A stretch of DNA of 64,000 nucleotides from Brucella grignonensis (GCF_002252505.1 NZ_NNRL01000153.1:1-64000), one strand, 5' to 3'. Numbered from the stretch's first letter, positions 7,740-18,990 are shown. Notes: generated by a model from the sequence alone, not told the origin. Program-made: numbers and translations.

Positions 7740-9287
7740 ATGAGCCGCGAAAAATTCTATATCACCACCGCAATCGCTTACCCGAATGGCAAGCCGCACA
7801 TCGGTCATGCTTATGAATTGATTGCGACTGATGCCATGGCGCGTTTCCAGCGCCTGGATGGCAAGGATGTTCACTTCCTGACCGGCTCGGACGAACACGG
7901 CATCAAGATGTTGCAGAGCGCGCGCAAGGAAGGCATCACGCCCCGCGAACTCGCAGATCGCAACACGGCTGCTTTCCAGCGCATGGGCGAGTTTCTGAAT
8001 AGCTCGCACGATGATTATATTCGCACCTCGGAAGAGCGCCATTATAAGGCCAGTCAGGCAATCTGGCAGGCAATGTCGGCCAATGGCGATATTTATAAGG
8101 GCGGCTATGCGGGCTGGTATTCGGTGCGCGATGAGGCCTATTACGGCGAAGAAGAAACTGAAGTCCGTAGCGACAATGTTCGCTACGGTCCACAGGGTAC
8201 GCCGGTCGAGTGGGTTGAGGAAGAAAGCTATTTCTTCCGTCTGTCGAATTATCAGGACAAGCTGCTTGAGCTTTATGAAAACAATCCCAGCTTCATCATG
8301 CCGACGGAGCGTCGCAACGAGATCGTTAGCTTCGTAAAGTCTGGCCTGAAGGATCTGTCGATTTCGCGCACGACATTCGATTGGGGCATTCCTGTTCCAG
8401 GTGATGAAAAGCACGTCATGTATGTCTGGGTCGATGCTCTGACCAACTACATTACCGCACTCGGCTATCCAGATACGACGAGCGACAAGTGGGCTTACTG
8501 GCCAGCAGACGCGCATATTATCGGCAAGGATATTTCGCGTTTCCACGCGGTCTACTGGCCAGCATTCCTGATGTCGGCGGGCGTTCCGCTGCCAAAGCGC
8601 GTGTTCGCGCATGGCTTCCTGTTCAATCGCGGTGAAAAAATGTCGAAGTCCCTCGGCAATGTCATCGATCCGTTTGAACTGGTCGAACGCTATGGCCTTG
8701 ATCAGCTGCGTTACTTCCTGATGCGTGAAGTGCCGTTCGGTCAGGATGGCAGCTACAGCCACGACGCAATCGTCAACCGTACCAATGCCGATCTCGCCAA
8801 TGATCTTGGCAATCTTGCACAGCGTTCGCTATCGATGATTGCAAAGAACTGCGAAGGCAAGGTGCCTGTTCCGGGCGCGTTTTCGGATGCCGACAAGGCC
8901 ATTCTCGATCAGGCCGATGCAGCATTGGAAACCGCGCGTAAGGCGGTCGGCGATCAGGCATTGCACATCGCGCTTGGCGGCATTTTTGCGGTTGTTGCGG
9001 AAGCAAACCGTTACTTTGCAGGGCAGGAGCCTTGGGCGCTGCGCAAGACCGATCCTGCGCGTATGGGCACGGTGCTGTATGTGACGGCTGAAGTGATCCG
9101 TCGCGTCGGTATCATGGTGCAGCCTTTTATTCCGCAGTCGGCAGAAAAGCTGCTCGATACTCTGGCAATCCCAGCAGATCAGCGTCAGTTCTCTGATGTA
9201 GCGGCAAGCCCGCTTGTCGGCGGCGCAGAACTGCCAGCGCCACAGCCGGTTTTCCCGCGCTATGTGGAACCAGAAGAACAGAACTGA
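7740..9287 (+). CDS. metG: Methionine--tRNA ligase
   Basis: This 515-residue class I aminoacyl-tRNA synthetase charges tRNA-Met in the cytoplasm. The HIGH motif is HIGH at residues 20-23 and KMSKS is at 300-304. The region after [13 protein letters not shown] lacks the CxxC zinc knuckle of the long MetG type, and the protein ends after the anticodon-binding domain without the C-terminal dimerisation domain. This is the short form common in alphaproteobacteria. It lies 72 bases after holB and 7 before tatD. Confidence 0.97.
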   Translation: MSREKFYITTAIAYPNGKPHIGHAYELIATDAMARFQRLDGKDVHFLTGSDEHGIKMLQSARKEGITPRELADRNTAAFQRMGEFLNSSHDDYIRTSEERHYKASQAIWQAMSANGDIYKGGYAGWYSVRDEAYYGEEETEVRSDNVRYGPQGTPVEWVEEESYFFRLSNYQDKLLELYENNPSFIMPTERRNEIVSFVKSGLKDLSISRTTFDWGIPVPGDEKHVMYVWVDALTNYITALGYPDTTSDKWAYWPADAHIIGKDISRFHAVYWPAFLMSAGVPLPKRVFAHGFLFNRGEKMSKSLGNVIDPFELVERYGLDQLRYFLMREVPFGQDGSYSHDAIVNRTNADLANDLGNLAQRSLSMIAKNCEGKVPVPGAFSDADKAILDQADAALETARKAVGDQALHIALGGIFAVVAEANRYFAGQEPWALRKTDPARMGTVLYVTAEVIRRVGIMVQPFIPQSAEKLLDTLAIPADQRQFSDVAASPLVGGAELPAPQPVFPRYVEPEEQN

Positions 9288-9294
9288 GCCTATT

Positions 9295-10083
9295 ATGCTT
9301 GTCGATAGTCACTGCCATCTCGACTTTGCGGATTTCGAGCCAGAGCGCGACGCTGTTGTGCAACGCGCGCTTGATGCCGGCATCAAACGCATGGTCACGA
9401 TTTCAACGCGGGTTCGCAAGTTCGATACGATCCTCGCACTCACCGAGAAATACGAAAGCGTCTATTGTTCGGTTGGCACCCATCCGAACAATGCACATGA
9501 AGAACTCGATGTGACCGCCGACGATCTCGTGAAGCTGGCAGAGCATCCGAAAGTTGTCGCCATAGGCGAGGCGGGGCTTGATTATCATTATGATTATGCC
9601 CCACAGGAAGCCCAGCGTCAGGGCTTTCTCGTGCATATTGAAGCTGCGCGCCGCACGCAGTTGCCGCTTGTAATCCATGCGCGGAGCGCGGATCAGGACA
9701 TGGCAAACATTCTGGAAGCTGAGACAGCGAAGGGTGCATTCCCCTTCATCCTGCATTGCTTCTCATCAGGAAAAGCACTGGCTGAAAAGGGCGTCGAGCT
9801 GGGCGGCTATGTGTCGTTCTCGGGCATTCTGACCTTCAAGAACTCGGCCGATATTCGCGAAATAGCACAGATAGTTCCGCGTGATCGTCTGCTGGTTGAG
9901 ACTGATGCGCCTTATCTCGCTCCAATGCCGCATCGCGGTCAGCGCAATGAGCCGTCCTTCGTGCAGCATACGGCAGCTGTGCTTGCAGAGACAATTGGTG
10001 TGAGCAAAGATGAAATCGCTGACATCACCAGCGAAAATGTCTTCCGACTTTTCTCCAAAATGCCAAAGCCGGTTGAGGGATAG
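9295..10083 (+). CDS. TatD family metal-dependent hydrolase (YcfH-like)
   Basis: This 262-residue TIM-barrel hydrolase begins MLVDSHCHLDF, with the HxH metal site at residues 6-8. It continues with GEAGLDYHYDYAP, VIHARSADQDM, LHCFSSG and ETDAPYLAP, all standard TatD signatures. Members are 3'-5' DNA exonucleases or D-aminoacyl-tRNA deacylase-like enzymes; the exact substrate here is not evident. The start at 9295 is chosen since HxH normally follows the first few residues; an open frame runs upstream into metG. Confidence 0.93.
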   Translation: MLVDSHCHLDFADFEPERDAVVQRALDAGIKRMVTISTRVRKFDTILALTEKYESVYCSVGTHPNNAHEELDVTADDLVKLAEHPKVVAIGEAGLDYHYDYAPQEAQRQGFLVHIEAARRTQLPLVIHARSADQDMANILEAETAKGAFPFILHCFSSGKALAEKGVELGGYVSFSGILTFKNSADIREIAQIVPRDRLLVETDAPYLAPMPHRGQRNEPSFVQHTAAVLAETIGVSKDEIADITSENVFRLFSKMPKPVEG

Positions 10084-10088
10084 TCATC

Positions 10089-10907
10089 GTGGGTTCTCCT
10101 CGCAATTGCCTGCGTTTTACGATTTTGGGATGCGGTTCATCCCCGGGAACGCCACGCATCAATGGCGATTGGGGCAATTGCGATCCGAAAAACCCGAAGA
10201 ACAAACGCGGTCGTGCTTCGCTGCTTGTCGAACGTTTCGACGCAGAGGGAAAGAGCACGGTTGTTGTGATCGACACAGGCCCGGATTTCCGCGCTCAAAT
10301 GATCGATGCCGATGTGCGCTTGCTTGATGCTGCCGTTTATACGCATCCTCATGCCGACCATATCCACGGCATTGATGACTTAAGAACCTATGTCGTTGAA
10401 AACCGGCGACTGATGGATGTGTATGCCAACCGGCTGACACGCAACCGCCTGTTTGAAGCCTTCGGTTATTGTTTCGAGACGCCAGCGGGATCGAGCTATC
10501 CGCCGATCCTGTCGATGCATGATATCATGGCTGAAACGGCATTCTCGATCACTGGTGCGGGCGGGCCGATCCACTTTGAGCCATTTAGTCAGGTTCACGG
10601 TGATATTGAATCGCTTGGATTCCTTATCGGTAATGTCGCTTACTGCACAGATGTCAGTGCTTTCCCCGATGAAAGCCTGAAATATATCCGCCGGGCAGAT
10701 GTGCTGATTATCGATGCTCTGCAATATCGACCGCATCCAAGCCACTTTTCGCTGGAACAGGCGCTGGAGTGGATCGAGTTTTTCGGACCGAAGCGCGCGA
10801 TACTGACCCACATGCACATACCGCTTGATTACGAAACAGTCATGCGTGAAACGCCTGATCACGTAGAGCCCGGCTATGACGGATTGCGCTTTGAAGTTTC
10901 CATCTGA
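10089..10907 (+). CDS. MBL-fold metallo-hydrolase (PhnP-like)
   Basis: This 272-residue metallo-beta-lactamase-fold protein has the zinc motif in THPHADHIHGIDDLR and later histidines in LTHMHIPLDY. The opening FTILGCGSSPGTPRINGDWG is typical of the PhnP/YcbX-like group of phosphodiesterases. The substrate is unknown. It starts with GTG five bases after tatD, the last gene of the tmk-holB-metG-tatD block, and is followed by a strong hairpin. Confidence 0.9.
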   Translation: MGSPRNCLRFTILGCGSSPGTPRINGDWGNCDPKNPKNKRGRASLLVERFDAEGKSTVVVIDTGPDFRAQMIDADVRLLDAAVYTHPHADHIHGIDDLRTYVVENRRLMDVYANRLTRNRLFEAFGYCFETPAGSSYPPILSMHDIMAETAFSITGAGGPIHFEPFSQVHGDIESLGFLIGNVAYCTDVSAFPDESLKYIRRADVLIIDALQYRPHPSHFSLEQALEWIEFFGPKRAILTHMHIPLDYETVMRETPDHVEPGYDGLRFEVSI

Positions 10908-10946
10908 AAAAAGCCCGCTGCGGTATTGGCAGCGGGCTTTTCTTTT
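10908..10946. terminator. Bidirectional intrinsic terminator
   Basis: The stem AAGCCCGCTGC (10911-10921) pairs with GCAGCGGGCTT (10929-10939). It is flanked by A-run and T-run, so it can end both the metG-tatD-MBL transcript and the convergent ndvA transcript. Confidence 0.9.
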
Positions 10947-10963
10947 TGAGCTGTAGTTGTTGA

Positions 10964-12772
10964 TCAGGCTGCCGAACCCTTGACCGGGAAGGGCATCACA
11001 TTGCTGGCTTCTGCGCCTTCTTCTTTTGCGGCCTTTTCACACTTGTCTTCAAGTTGCAGACCGCCAGCACGAAGCAGGTCGGAGAAGCGGCCACCGCGAG
11101 CAGCCAGTTCATCGAAGCTGCCACGCTCGACCAGATGGCCCTTGTCCATGAACAGAACAATATCGGCAGAGCGTACAGTCGACAGACGGTGCGCAATGAT
11201 GAATGTCGTGCGGTTCTGACTCAAATCATCGACGGCCTGTTTGACCTTTTCTTCGGTCTCTACGTCGAGCGCACTGGTCGCCTCATCGAGCACGAGGATT
11301 GGCGAATCCTTGAGGATAGCGCGTGCAATCGCCAGACGCTGACGTTCACCACCGGAAAGCTGCGAACCACGCTCACCAACGACCGTGTCGTAACCATTGC
11401 CCTTGGCGAGAATAAAGTCGTGGGCAGCAGCAGCCTTGGCAGCGGCATGGACCATTTCGTTGGTCGCATTTTCGTTGCCGACACGAATGTTCTCTTCGAC
11501 CGAACGGTTGAACAGACCCGCATCCTGGAAGACGGTTGCAATGGCATGACGCAACGAACGACGGCTGACAGTCCGTGTGTCGGTGCCATCGATCAGAATA
11601 CGACCGGCAGCAGGATCGAATACGCGCTGAAGAATGTTGATCAGTGTGGTCTTGCCAGCGCCCGTTGGGCCGACAATAGCCACCGTCTGGCCGGGCTTCA
11701 CCTCGAACGATACGTCATAGACGCCCTGACCCGAATTCGGGAACTCGAAGGTCACATTGTCGAAAACAATATCGCCCTTGACGTTTTCAAGATCGGTCGC
11801 GCCCTGTGATTCCTGACGATCAGCGGTCGCGTCTTCCATTTCGAAGAACTCTTCAAGCTTGGCGCGTGCTGTTACTGTCTGGTTGATGAAGGCGCTGATC
11901 TGGTCAAGACGACCGATCATAAGCTGTGCGAAGCCGATAAAGGCAATCACGTCGCCAACGCGCATCTGACCCTTGGTCACGAAGTATGCACCAAGCAGCA
12001 GCACGATAACCATCGAGAGCGTCGAAGCCATACGGTTCAGACCGCTGGCAAGCGCCCACCAGTTGAGGACCGGGAACTGTGCGTTCTCGAGGTTCTTTGC
12101 ATACTCACGCAGCGACTGCGTTTCAGAAGCAATGCGGTTATAGCTCTGGACAACAGAGACATTGCTGATGGTGTCGCTGACATGCTCGAACAGCTTATGG
12201 TGATGCTTTTCAACCGCGGACTGGCCGTCTTTGGTCTTGCGCATGACGAGCTGGCCGATCATCACATAGATGACGCCGAGCACGATCAACACCATGGACA
12301 TGCGCATATCCATGGTCATGGCGACCGGAATAAGTGCAACCAGAGCCACAACCGTGGTCAGGTGCTGACGCATGAATTCGAGCCAAAGCGTGAAAAGAGA
12401 GTCAGTTGCACGGATCAGCGTATGCAACGCATTCGACGTACCGCGCTTCTGGTGCCAGGAAAGTGGCATGGTAATGATACGCTCATAGGAGTCGATCATC
12501 ACGCCGAGACGACGGCGATGGGCGAGGCGGTCTGCGCCACGCGCCACAAACACGGCCGCGATAATGTTAAACGCACCAAGTGCAGCCCACATGGCAAGCT
12601 GCGTAAAGATATCGCCCTTATCCGAGATAGCCTGGATAACCCGACCGAAAAGGATCGGTTCGGCCAGCATGACAAGGGCAACCAATACGCTTGCAATACA
12701 CATGGTGATCGTTGCAGCCTTTTCAGCCGCAAGATATTCCATGGCGCGCCAGTAGATTTTGAGCAATGACAC
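10964..12772 (-). CDS. ndvA: Cyclic beta-1,2-glucan ABC exporter NdvA/ChvA (fused permease and ATPase)
   Basis: This 602-residue ABC exporter has six membrane segments in the first 320 residues. The ATPase domain has Walker A GPTGAGKTT (about 367-375), signature LSGGERQR (about 475) and Walker B ILVLDEATSALD (about 490-500). The whole sequence, from MSLLKIYWRAMEYLAAEKA on, matches my memory of the NdvA/ChvA group that exports cyclic beta-1,2-glucan to the periplasm in Rhizobiales, needed for osmoadaptation and host interaction. The glucan synthase gene is not in this window. Transcription is convergent with the MBL gene. Confidence 0.93.
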   Translation of the reverse strand: MSLLKIYWRAMEYLAAEKAATITMCIASVLVALVMLAEPILFGRVIQAISDKGDIFTQLAMWAALGAFNIIAAVFVARGADRLAHRRRLGVMIDSYERIITMPLSWHQKRGTSNALHTLIRATDSLFTLWLEFMRQHLTTVVALVALIPVAMTMDMRMSMVLIVLGVIYVMIGQLVMRKTKDGQSAVEKHHHKLFEHVSDTISNVSVVQSYNRIASETQSLREYAKNLENAQFPVLNWWALASGLNRMASTLSMVIVLLLGAYFVTKGQMRVGDVIAFIGFAQLMIGRLDQISAFINQTVTARAKLEEFFEMEDATADRQESQGATDLENVKGDIVFDNVTFEFPNSGQGVYDVSFEVKPGQTVAIVGPTGAGKTTLINILQRVFDPAAGRILIDGTDTRTVSRRSLRHAIATVFQDAGLFNRSVEENIRVGNENATNEMVHAAAKAAAAHDFILAKGNGYDTVVGERGSQLSGGERQRLAIARAILKDSPILVLDEATSALDVETEEKVKQAVDDLSQNRTTFIIAHRLSTVRSADIVLFMDKGHLVERGSFDELAARGGRFSDLLRAGGLQLEDKCEKAAKEEGAEASNVMPFPVKGSAA

Positions 12773-13130
12773 CTTCGCACTCCCGCTCGTTCTATTTCAC
12801 AAGACTAAATGGTGCAGTCCTGTTGTTCTAGCAATATGAAATGAAGGCAAGAAGTGGCGAATGCGTGTTAAGATTGACCATAAATTAAAAATGCGTGTAA
12901 CCGAGCGTGAAGATTCATAGCCGCATTCCTATTCTTTGCGGACGGTTCACGCTTTAGCAAAACAGCGGCAGATTGTTGTTTTCCCCAATTTAGCCTAGCA
13001 ATCCGCCCCTCGCGCGTCTATTGACTGATTTAAAGCGCATCTCGAAAGACGAAACGGGCTCTCGGATATAAGACGCACAAAAAAGACAGGCACGCAGGTT
13101 CGTGCCCAAAAAGTATTGATCGGGTTTTCC
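12773..13130. other. Divergent intergenic region between ndvA and the pseudouridine synthase gene
   Basis: No gene is seen. It must hold promoters for both flanking genes. A short stretch at about 13034-13060 (AGCGCATCTCGAAAG...AAACGG) resembles the start of the RIME element and may be a remnant. Confidence 0.35.
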
Positions 13131-14111
13131 ATGGCAGGCGTTGAACAGAAGAGTGTGGCTGCAGACGAGACGGGTATGCGTCTTGATCGCTGGTTCAAGG
13201 TCCATTTCCCCGGACTGGGGTTCGGACACCTGCAGAAACTGCTGCGTTCCGGTCAGGTCCGCGTCGATGGTGGTCGCGCCAAGTCTGACACGCGTTTGCA
13301 GGCAGGTCAGTCGGTACGCATTCCACCCCTTGGTGTTGATGAGAAAGCAGCAGGTCCGGTAACAGCTCGCACCATCCGCAGTCAGGATGACGGTGATGTT
13401 CTCAAGCAGATGTTGATTTACGAAGATGCAAAGGTCTTTGTTTTCAATAAGCCGGCAGGTTTGGCAGTGCAGGGTGGTTCAGGTCTGGTGCGCCATGTTG
13501 ATGGCATGCTGGAAGCATGGCGCAATAAAAAAGGTGAAAAGCCTCGCCTCGTGCATCGTATCGACCGTGATACGTCGGGCGTTCTGGTTGTGGCACGCAC
13601 GCGCGGTGCAGCACAGGCGCTGACGGCTGCTTTCCGTGAGCGTGATACCAAGAAGACTTACTGGGCCCTGGTGAAGGGCGTTCCGCGCAAGCGGGAAGAC
13701 AAGATTTCGACATGGCTGGTCAAAGAGCAGACGCCGGATGGCGACAAGATGCGTGTTTGCCAGCACGGTGAACCGGATTCCGATCATGCAGTCTCTTACT
13801 ACCGGATCATCGAAAAGGTCGGTAACAATCTGACCTGGCTGGAAATGGAGCCCTATACCGGCCGCACCCATCAGCTGCGTGTTCATGCGGCACATATCGG
13901 TCATCCGATCATTGGTGATCCCAAATATTTTGAAGCGGATCAGAACTGGGAATTTCCCGGCGGCATTCAAAAGAAGCTGCATCTGCATGCGCGCCGCATT
14001 CGTATTCCCAATCCTTCGGGCGGTATCATTGACGTCACGGCACCTTTGCCACCGCACATGGTGCAGTCGTGGAACTTGCTTGGCTTCGACGAGGCAAACG
14101 CGGAAGAATAA
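13131..14111 (+). CDS. RluA family pseudouridine synthase (RluC/RluD-like)
   Basis: This 326-residue protein has an N-terminal S4 RNA-binding domain (MRLDRWFKVHFPGLGFGHLQ). The catalytic domain has HRIDRDTSGVLVVART, where the Asp is the nucleophile, and GRTHQLRVHAAHIGHPIIGD. It modifies uridines in rRNA; the exact site cannot be told from sequence alone. The start ATG at 13131 is preferred over a TTG at 13116. It is the first gene of a run with the EamA and HAD genes. Confidence 0.94.
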   Translation: MAGVEQKSVAADETGMRLDRWFKVHFPGLGFGHLQKLLRSGQVRVDGGRAKSDTRLQAGQSVRIPPLGVDEKAAGPVTARTIRSQDDGDVLKQMLIYEDAKVFVFNKPAGLAVQGGSGLVRHVDGMLEAWRNKKGEKPRLVHRIDRDTSGVLVVARTRGAAQALTAAFRERDTKKTYWALVKGVPRKREDKISTWLVKEQTPDGDKMRVCQHGEPDSDHAVSYYRIIEKVGNNLTWLEMEPYTGRTHQLRVHAAHIGHPIIGDPKYFEADQNWEFPGGIQKKLHLHARRIRIPNPSGGIIDVTAPLPPHMVQSWNLLGFDEANAEE

Positions 14112-14113
14112 GA

Positions 14114-15049
14114 ATGTCAGGTGCGGGGGGAGGAACGGCAGGAGGAACAGTTCCTGGCCGGGTGTCATTCGACGGGCTGGCGATTGCGCTCGTCATGTTC
14201 ATCATGTTCACGTGGGGGCTTAATCAGGTTGCCATCAAGATCGGCAATCGCGGTTTTAACCCCATGCTCATGGCCGCAGGCCGCGCGGCATTGGGTGGCC
14301 TCTGCGTTTTTCTCTGGTGCTACTGGAAACGTATTCCGCTTTTCGGACGCGACGGCACGCTGATACCCGGCATTCTGGCTGGTTTTCTATTCGGTGTCGA
14401 ATTCGTCCTGATCTTTCTCGCGATGGAGCTGACTAGCGTCGGTCGCGTCACACTGATGATGAACGTGATGCCGTTCTGGGTCGCGATCGGCAGTCATTTT
14501 CTTTTGGGGGAGCGCATGTCCGTGCGCGCCTTCATCGGCATGTGCGTGGCATTCCTTGGCGTCTTTGTCGTCTTTTCAGATCATATCAGTCGCCCGGGTC
14601 CCAATGCTATTTACGGCGATCTGCTCGCGTTGATTTCCGGGATGCTTTGGGGAATGACGACGCTCGTCATCAAGCGGACGAAGCTTGCAAGTGCTGCGCC
14701 CGAAAAGACCCTGCTTTATCAGTTGGCTGTTGCTGCACTGGTGCCATTGCCATTCATACCATTGAGCGGTCCATTGATCCGTGATCCCGATGTGCTCTCG
14801 GTTCTGTCATTTTTATTCCAGTCGATGTTTGTGGTAGCCGTGACTTACCCACTATGGTTCTGGATGGTGCGGCGCTATCCCGCGTCCAAACTGTCCAATT
14901 TTGCATTCCTCACGCCCGCTTTCGGTGTGCTGTTGAGCGGTGTGCTGCTCAATGAACATCTGGGTTGGAAAATCTTTGTGGCGCTTGCTCTGATCGGACT
15001 GGGGCTCGTTATCATCAACCGACCAGCAAAAACGGGAGCCGCCCGATGA
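14114..15049 (+). CDS. EamA/DMT family transporter
   Basis: This protein of about 311 residues has ten predicted membrane helices in two EamA repeats (for example ALVMFIMFTWGLNQVAIKIG and the second half from AIYGDLLALISGMLWGMTTL). DMT proteins export metabolites, often amino acids or related compounds; the substrate is unknown. It starts two bases after the pseudouridine synthase stop and overlaps the next gene by four bases, so these form one operon. Confidence 0.93.
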   Translation: MSGAGGGTAGGTVPGRVSFDGLAIALVMFIMFTWGLNQVAIKIGNRGFNPMLMAAGRAALGGLCVFLWCYWKRIPLFGRDGTLIPGILAGFLFGVEFVLIFLAMELTSVGRVTLMMNVMPFWVAIGSHFLLGERMSVRAFIGMCVAFLGVFVVFSDHISRPGPNAIYGDLLALISGMLWGMTTLVIKRTKLASAAPEKTLLYQLAVAALVPLPFIPLSGPLIRDPDVLSVLSFLFQSMFVVAVTYPLWFWMVRRYPASKLSNFAFLTPAFGVLLSGVLLNEHLGWKIFVALALIGLGLVIINRPAKTGAAR

Positions 15050-15717
15050 AACTCGTTCTCTTTGATTGTGACGGCACGCTTGTCGATAGCGGTGACACGA
15101 TTCACCATTGTATGGCTGCAAGCTTTGCCGACGCAGGGCTGGAGCCGCCGGAAATTGCTCAGACACATTCGATTATCGGCCTTTCGCTTCCTTTGGCGAT
15201 TGCACAATTGCTGGATCGGGAAGTCGATGAGCAGGTCAACTGGCTTACACAACGCTATAAGGAAAATTTCGTGCGGCTGCGTCAGACGCCGGATTTCTCT
15301 GAGCCGCTTTATGATGGTATCCTGCCGCTGCTGACAGAGCTCGGCAGTCGCGACGATCTTCTGCTGGGCATCGTTACCGGCAAGTCTCAGCGCGGCGTTC
15401 GTTTAGTGTTTGAGCAGCACAATATTGGCCACCATTTCATGGTCATTCGGACAGCAGATGATTGTCCGTCCAAACCGCATCCGGCCATGGTGCTTGAATC
15501 CTGTGCCGAAATGGGGATAGAACCGGACAGAACCATCGTGATCGGCGATGCGATTTACGATATGCAAATGGCTCGTTCAGCAGGTGCACGTGCCGCAGGG
15601 GTTTCTTGGGGTTATCATGGCCCGAGCTTACTTGTAGAAGCAGGTGCGCATCATGTCCTGAATAGGCCTGAAGAACTCCATGCGATCCTGCATGAAATGG
15701 ATGCTGTGGTTTCCTGA
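15046..15717 (+). CDS. HAD-IA family hydrolase (phosphoglycolate phosphatase-like)
   Basis: This 223-residue haloacid dehalogenase protein has motif I FDCDGTLVDS at the N-terminus, motif II in GIVTGKSQRG, motif III Lys in CPSKPHPAM, and motif IV in VIGDAIYDMQMA. The four-helix cap between motifs I and II is the Gph type. The substrate is not known. Its ATG overlaps the EamA stop (ATGA). In Rhizobiales this gene commonly sits between a pseudouridine synthase gene and the ATP12 gene, as here. Confidence 0.93.
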   Translation: MKLVLFDCDGTLVDSGDTIHHCMAASFADAGLEPPEIAQTHSIIGLSLPLAIAQLLDREVDEQVNWLTQRYKENFVRLRQTPDFSEPLYDGILPLLTELGSRDDLLLGIVTGKSQRGVRLVFEQHNIGHHFMVIRTADDCPSKPHPAMVLESCAEMGIEPDRTIVIGDAIYDMQMARSAGARAAGVSWGYHGPSLLVEAGAHHVLNRPEELHAILHEMDAVVS

Positions 15718-15721
15718 CACT

Positions 15722-15825
15722 AGAGCATTTCCAGCAAAAGTGCGAAGCGGTTTTGCGTCGGATAATGCGAAAAAACAAAGAGATAGAGCATTTCCAGTGA
15801 TTCAAGCAAAACAGGAAATGCTCTA
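15722..15825 (+). repeat. RIME-like repeat of the AGAGCATTTCC subfamily, copy 3
   Basis: The element goes from AGAGCATTTCCAGCAAAAGTG through AGAGCATTTCCAGTGATTCAAG to ACAGGAAATGCTCTA. It has the same two-module layout as the other copies but different arm sequences. It fills almost the entire gap between the HAD and ATP12 genes, 17 bases before the ATP12 start. Confidence 0.8.
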
Positions 15826-15842
15826 AACAACTGGACAATATT

Positions 15843-16625
15843 ATGCGCGACACTCTGAGCGATCCTCAATCTGAAATGCCAATTTCGCAAAAAGACCCGG
15901 TGGCGCGCTCACAGGAACTGATGCGGACGCCATTGCCGAAACGCTTTTATGAAAAAGCTGAGGTGGCCGAAGTTGAAGGCGGTTTCACCGTGCATCTGGA
16001 CGGCCGTCCAGTCAAAACGCCGGCACGTGCGGTTCTGCTTTTGCCAACTGCATCAGCTGCCGAAATCATTGCAGAAGAGTTCCGTGCGCAGGAAAAGGTC
16101 ATTGATCCTTCCAAGATGCCGGCCACACGTCTGGTAAACACAGCCATCGATGGCATCGCGCAAGACCCGCAGGCGGTTTTCGAAGACATCCTGCGTTTCG
16201 CTGGTACAGACATGATCTGCTATCGTGCCGCGACCCCGAAAGAATTGGTTGCCCGGCAGACTGAACAATGGGACCCGCTGATCGACTGGGCGGAAAGCCT
16301 TGGTGCACGTTTTGCACTTGCAGAAGGTGTGATGCATGTCGAACAGTCACGCGAAGCGATTTCAGCTTTCGGCATCCATCTTTCTGAATTCAAGAATCCT
16401 ATAGCGCTGGCATCACTCCACACTATGACGACATTGACTGGCTCGGCACTTATCGCATTGGCAATTGCCAAGGGCGAGATATCTGTCGAAGACGGTTGGT
16501 CGCGCGCGCATCTCGATGAAGACTGGACCATTGAGCATTGGGGGGAAGACGCCGAAGCGCAAGCCCGCCGCAAGACGCGTAAAGGCGAAATGATGGTTGC
16601 GGCGCAGGTTCTGCAAGCGCTCTAG
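15843..16625 (+). CDS. ATP12 family F1-ATPase assembly chaperone
   Basis: This 260-residue protein has the ATP12 pattern: KRFYEKAEVAEVEGGFTVHLDGRPVKTPA, then DICRFA-like ILRFAGTDMICYRA, QWDPLIDWAE and DEDWTIEHWGED near the end. ATP12 proteins bind F1 alpha subunit during ATP synthase assembly; they are known in mitochondria and alphaproteobacteria. The N-terminal 30 residues are not conserved in my memory, so a later start is possible. Downstream is a hairpin terminator. Confidence 0.93.
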   Translation: MRDTLSDPQSEMPISQKDPVARSQELMRTPLPKRFYEKAEVAEVEGGFTVHLDGRPVKTPARAVLLLPTASAAEIIAEEFRAQEKVIDPSKMPATRLVNTAIDGIAQDPQAVFEDILRFAGTDMICYRAATPKELVARQTEQWDPLIDWAESLGARFALAEGVMHVEQSREAISAFGIHLSEFKNPIALASLHTMTTLTGSALIALAIAKGEISVEDGWSRAHLDEDWTIEHWGEDAEAQARRKTRKGEMMVAAQVLQAL

Positions 16626-16666
16626 TCTTTATTCAATTAAAAGGCGTAATATATTGATAGTAATAG

Positions 16667-16694
16667 AAAACCCGGCTTTCGCCGGGTTTTCTTT
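16667..16694. terminator. Intrinsic terminator between ATP12 gene and glnA
   Basis: AAAACCCGGC and GCCGGGTTTT pair around a TTTC loop (16667-16690), with T-rich sequence after. Its symmetry allows it to end both the ATP12 transcript and the convergent glnBA transcript. Confidence 0.85.
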
Positions 16695-16780
16695 CGCGTG
16701 CTTCAGCACGTCGTTCCCCTCGGTAACTGAGATAACCAGGGCGGGTCTCCAATCTATTGATTGTCGACCCGCAATATTGG

Positions 16781-18190
16781 TTAGACCGAGTAGTACATGT
16801 CGAACTCGATCGGGTGAGGCGTTGTTTCATAACGCATCACTTCAGCCATCTTGAGTTCGATGAAGCTATCGATCTGATCGTCTTCGAATACACCACCAGC
16901 CTTGAGGAACTCGCGATCCTTGTCGAGCGACTGCAGCGCTTCACGAAGCGAACCGCAAACAGTTGGGATCTTCTTGAGTTCCTTGGCAGGCAGATCGTAC
17001 AGATCCTTGTCCATAGCCTGACCTGGGTGGATCTTGTTCTTGATACCGTCAAGACCAGCCATCAGCAGGGCTGCGAAGCAGAGATACGGGTTCGCTGCTG
17101 GATCCGGGAAGCGGACTTCAAGACGCTTCGACTTCGGCGACGAGCCGAATGGAATACGGCAGGACGCGGAACGGTTACGAGCCGAATAGGCCAGCAGAAC
17201 CGGAGCTTCATAACCCGGGACCAGACGCTTATAGGAGTTGGTCGATGGGTTGGTGAATGCGTTCACAGCCTTGGCGTGCTTGATGACGCCGCCGATGAAG
17301 AACAGGCAGTTTTCCGACAGACCGGCATATTCGTTACCAGCAAACGTTGGCTTGCCTTCTTTCCAGATCGAGAAGTGAACGTGCATACCCGAGCCATTGT
17401 CGCCAAAAACTGGCTTTGGCATGAAGGTTGCAGTCTTGCCGTAAGCATTGGCAACCTGGTGCACGACATACTTGTAGATCTGCATCTTGTCGGCATTGCG
17501 AACGAGCGTGTCGAACTTGACGCCGAGTTCGTGCTGAGCCGAAGCCACTTCGTGGTGATGCTTTTCAACGGTCACGCCCATTTCCGTCAGAACGGTGAGC
17601 ATTTCCGAACGCATGTCCTGTGCGCTGTCGATTGGCGGAACTGGGAAGTAACCACCCTTAACGCGTGGACGGTGGCCGAGGTTGCCGGTTTCGTAATCGG
17701 TGTCGTCATTCGACGGAAGTTCGGTCGAGTCGAGCTTGAAGCCTGTGTTGAACGGATCAACCTTGTATTTCACGTCATCAAAGACGAAGAATTCGGCTTC
17801 TGGACCAACGTAAACAGTGTCGCCGATGCCGAGCGACTTCATGTAAGCTTCAGCCTTCTTCGCAGTCGTGCGTGGGTCGCGCCCATAAGCTTCACCCGAA
17901 ATCGGATCAAGAATGTCGCAGAGAATAACCAGCGTGGACTGAGCGAAGAACGGGTCAATGTGAGCCGTTTCCGGATCTGGCATAAGAACCATGTCGGATT
18001 CATTGATGGCCTTCCAGCCAGCAATCGAAGAGCCGTCAAACATAACGCCGTCAACGAACATATCTTCGTCTACGAGGCCGATATCCATCGTGACGTGCTG
18101 CAGCTTGCCCTTTGGGTCAGTGAAGCGGAGGTCAACAAACTTGATGTCGTTGTCTTTGATCTGTTTCAGAATGTCATTGGCAGTCGTCAT
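16781..18190 (-). CDS. glnA: Glutamine synthetase type I
   Basis: This 469-residue enzyme condenses glutamate and ammonia to glutamine and is the main ammonium assimilation enzyme. It has the GSI signatures: [22 protein letters not shown] (ATP site) and RSASCRIPF. The adenylylation loop has Tyr398 in KDLYDLP, so it should be controlled by GlnE. It lies 59 bases downstream of glnB on the same strand, the standard alphaproteobacterial glnBA order. Confidence 0.98.
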   Translation of the reverse strand: MTTANDILKQIKDNDIKFVDLRFTDPKGKLQHVTMDIGLVDEDMFVDGVMFDGSSIAGWKAINESDMVLMPDPETAHIDPFFAQSTLVILCDILDPISGEAYGRDPRTTAKKAEAYMKSLGIGDTVYVGPEAEFFVFDDVKYKVDPFNTGFKLDSTELPSNDDTDYETGNLGHRPRVKGGYFPVPPIDSAQDMRSEMLTVLTEMGVTVEKHHHEVASAQHELGVKFDTLVRNADKMQIYKYVVHQVANAYGKTATFMPKPVFGDNGSGMHVHFSIWKEGKPTFAGNEYAGLSENCLFFIGGVIKHAKAVNAFTNPSTNSYKRLVPGYEAPVLLAYSARNRSASCRIPFGSSPKSKRLEVRFPDPAANPYLCFAALLMAGLDGIKNKIHPGQAMDKDLYDLPAKELKKIPTVCGSLREALQSLDKDREFLKAGGVFEDDQIDSFIELKMAEVMRYETTPHPIEFDMYYSV

Positions 18191-18249
18191 TTTGGTATCC
18201 TGTTTGCACGACGATGGTCGGTAGACTGGGGTCGGGTAGGCTGGTTTTA

Positions 18250-18990
<741 letters not shown>

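Noticed and set aside
13034..13062. Another RIME copy upstream of the pseudouridine synthase gene
   Set aside because: Only about 25 bases resemble the element and no palindromic partner is present; at best a remnant.
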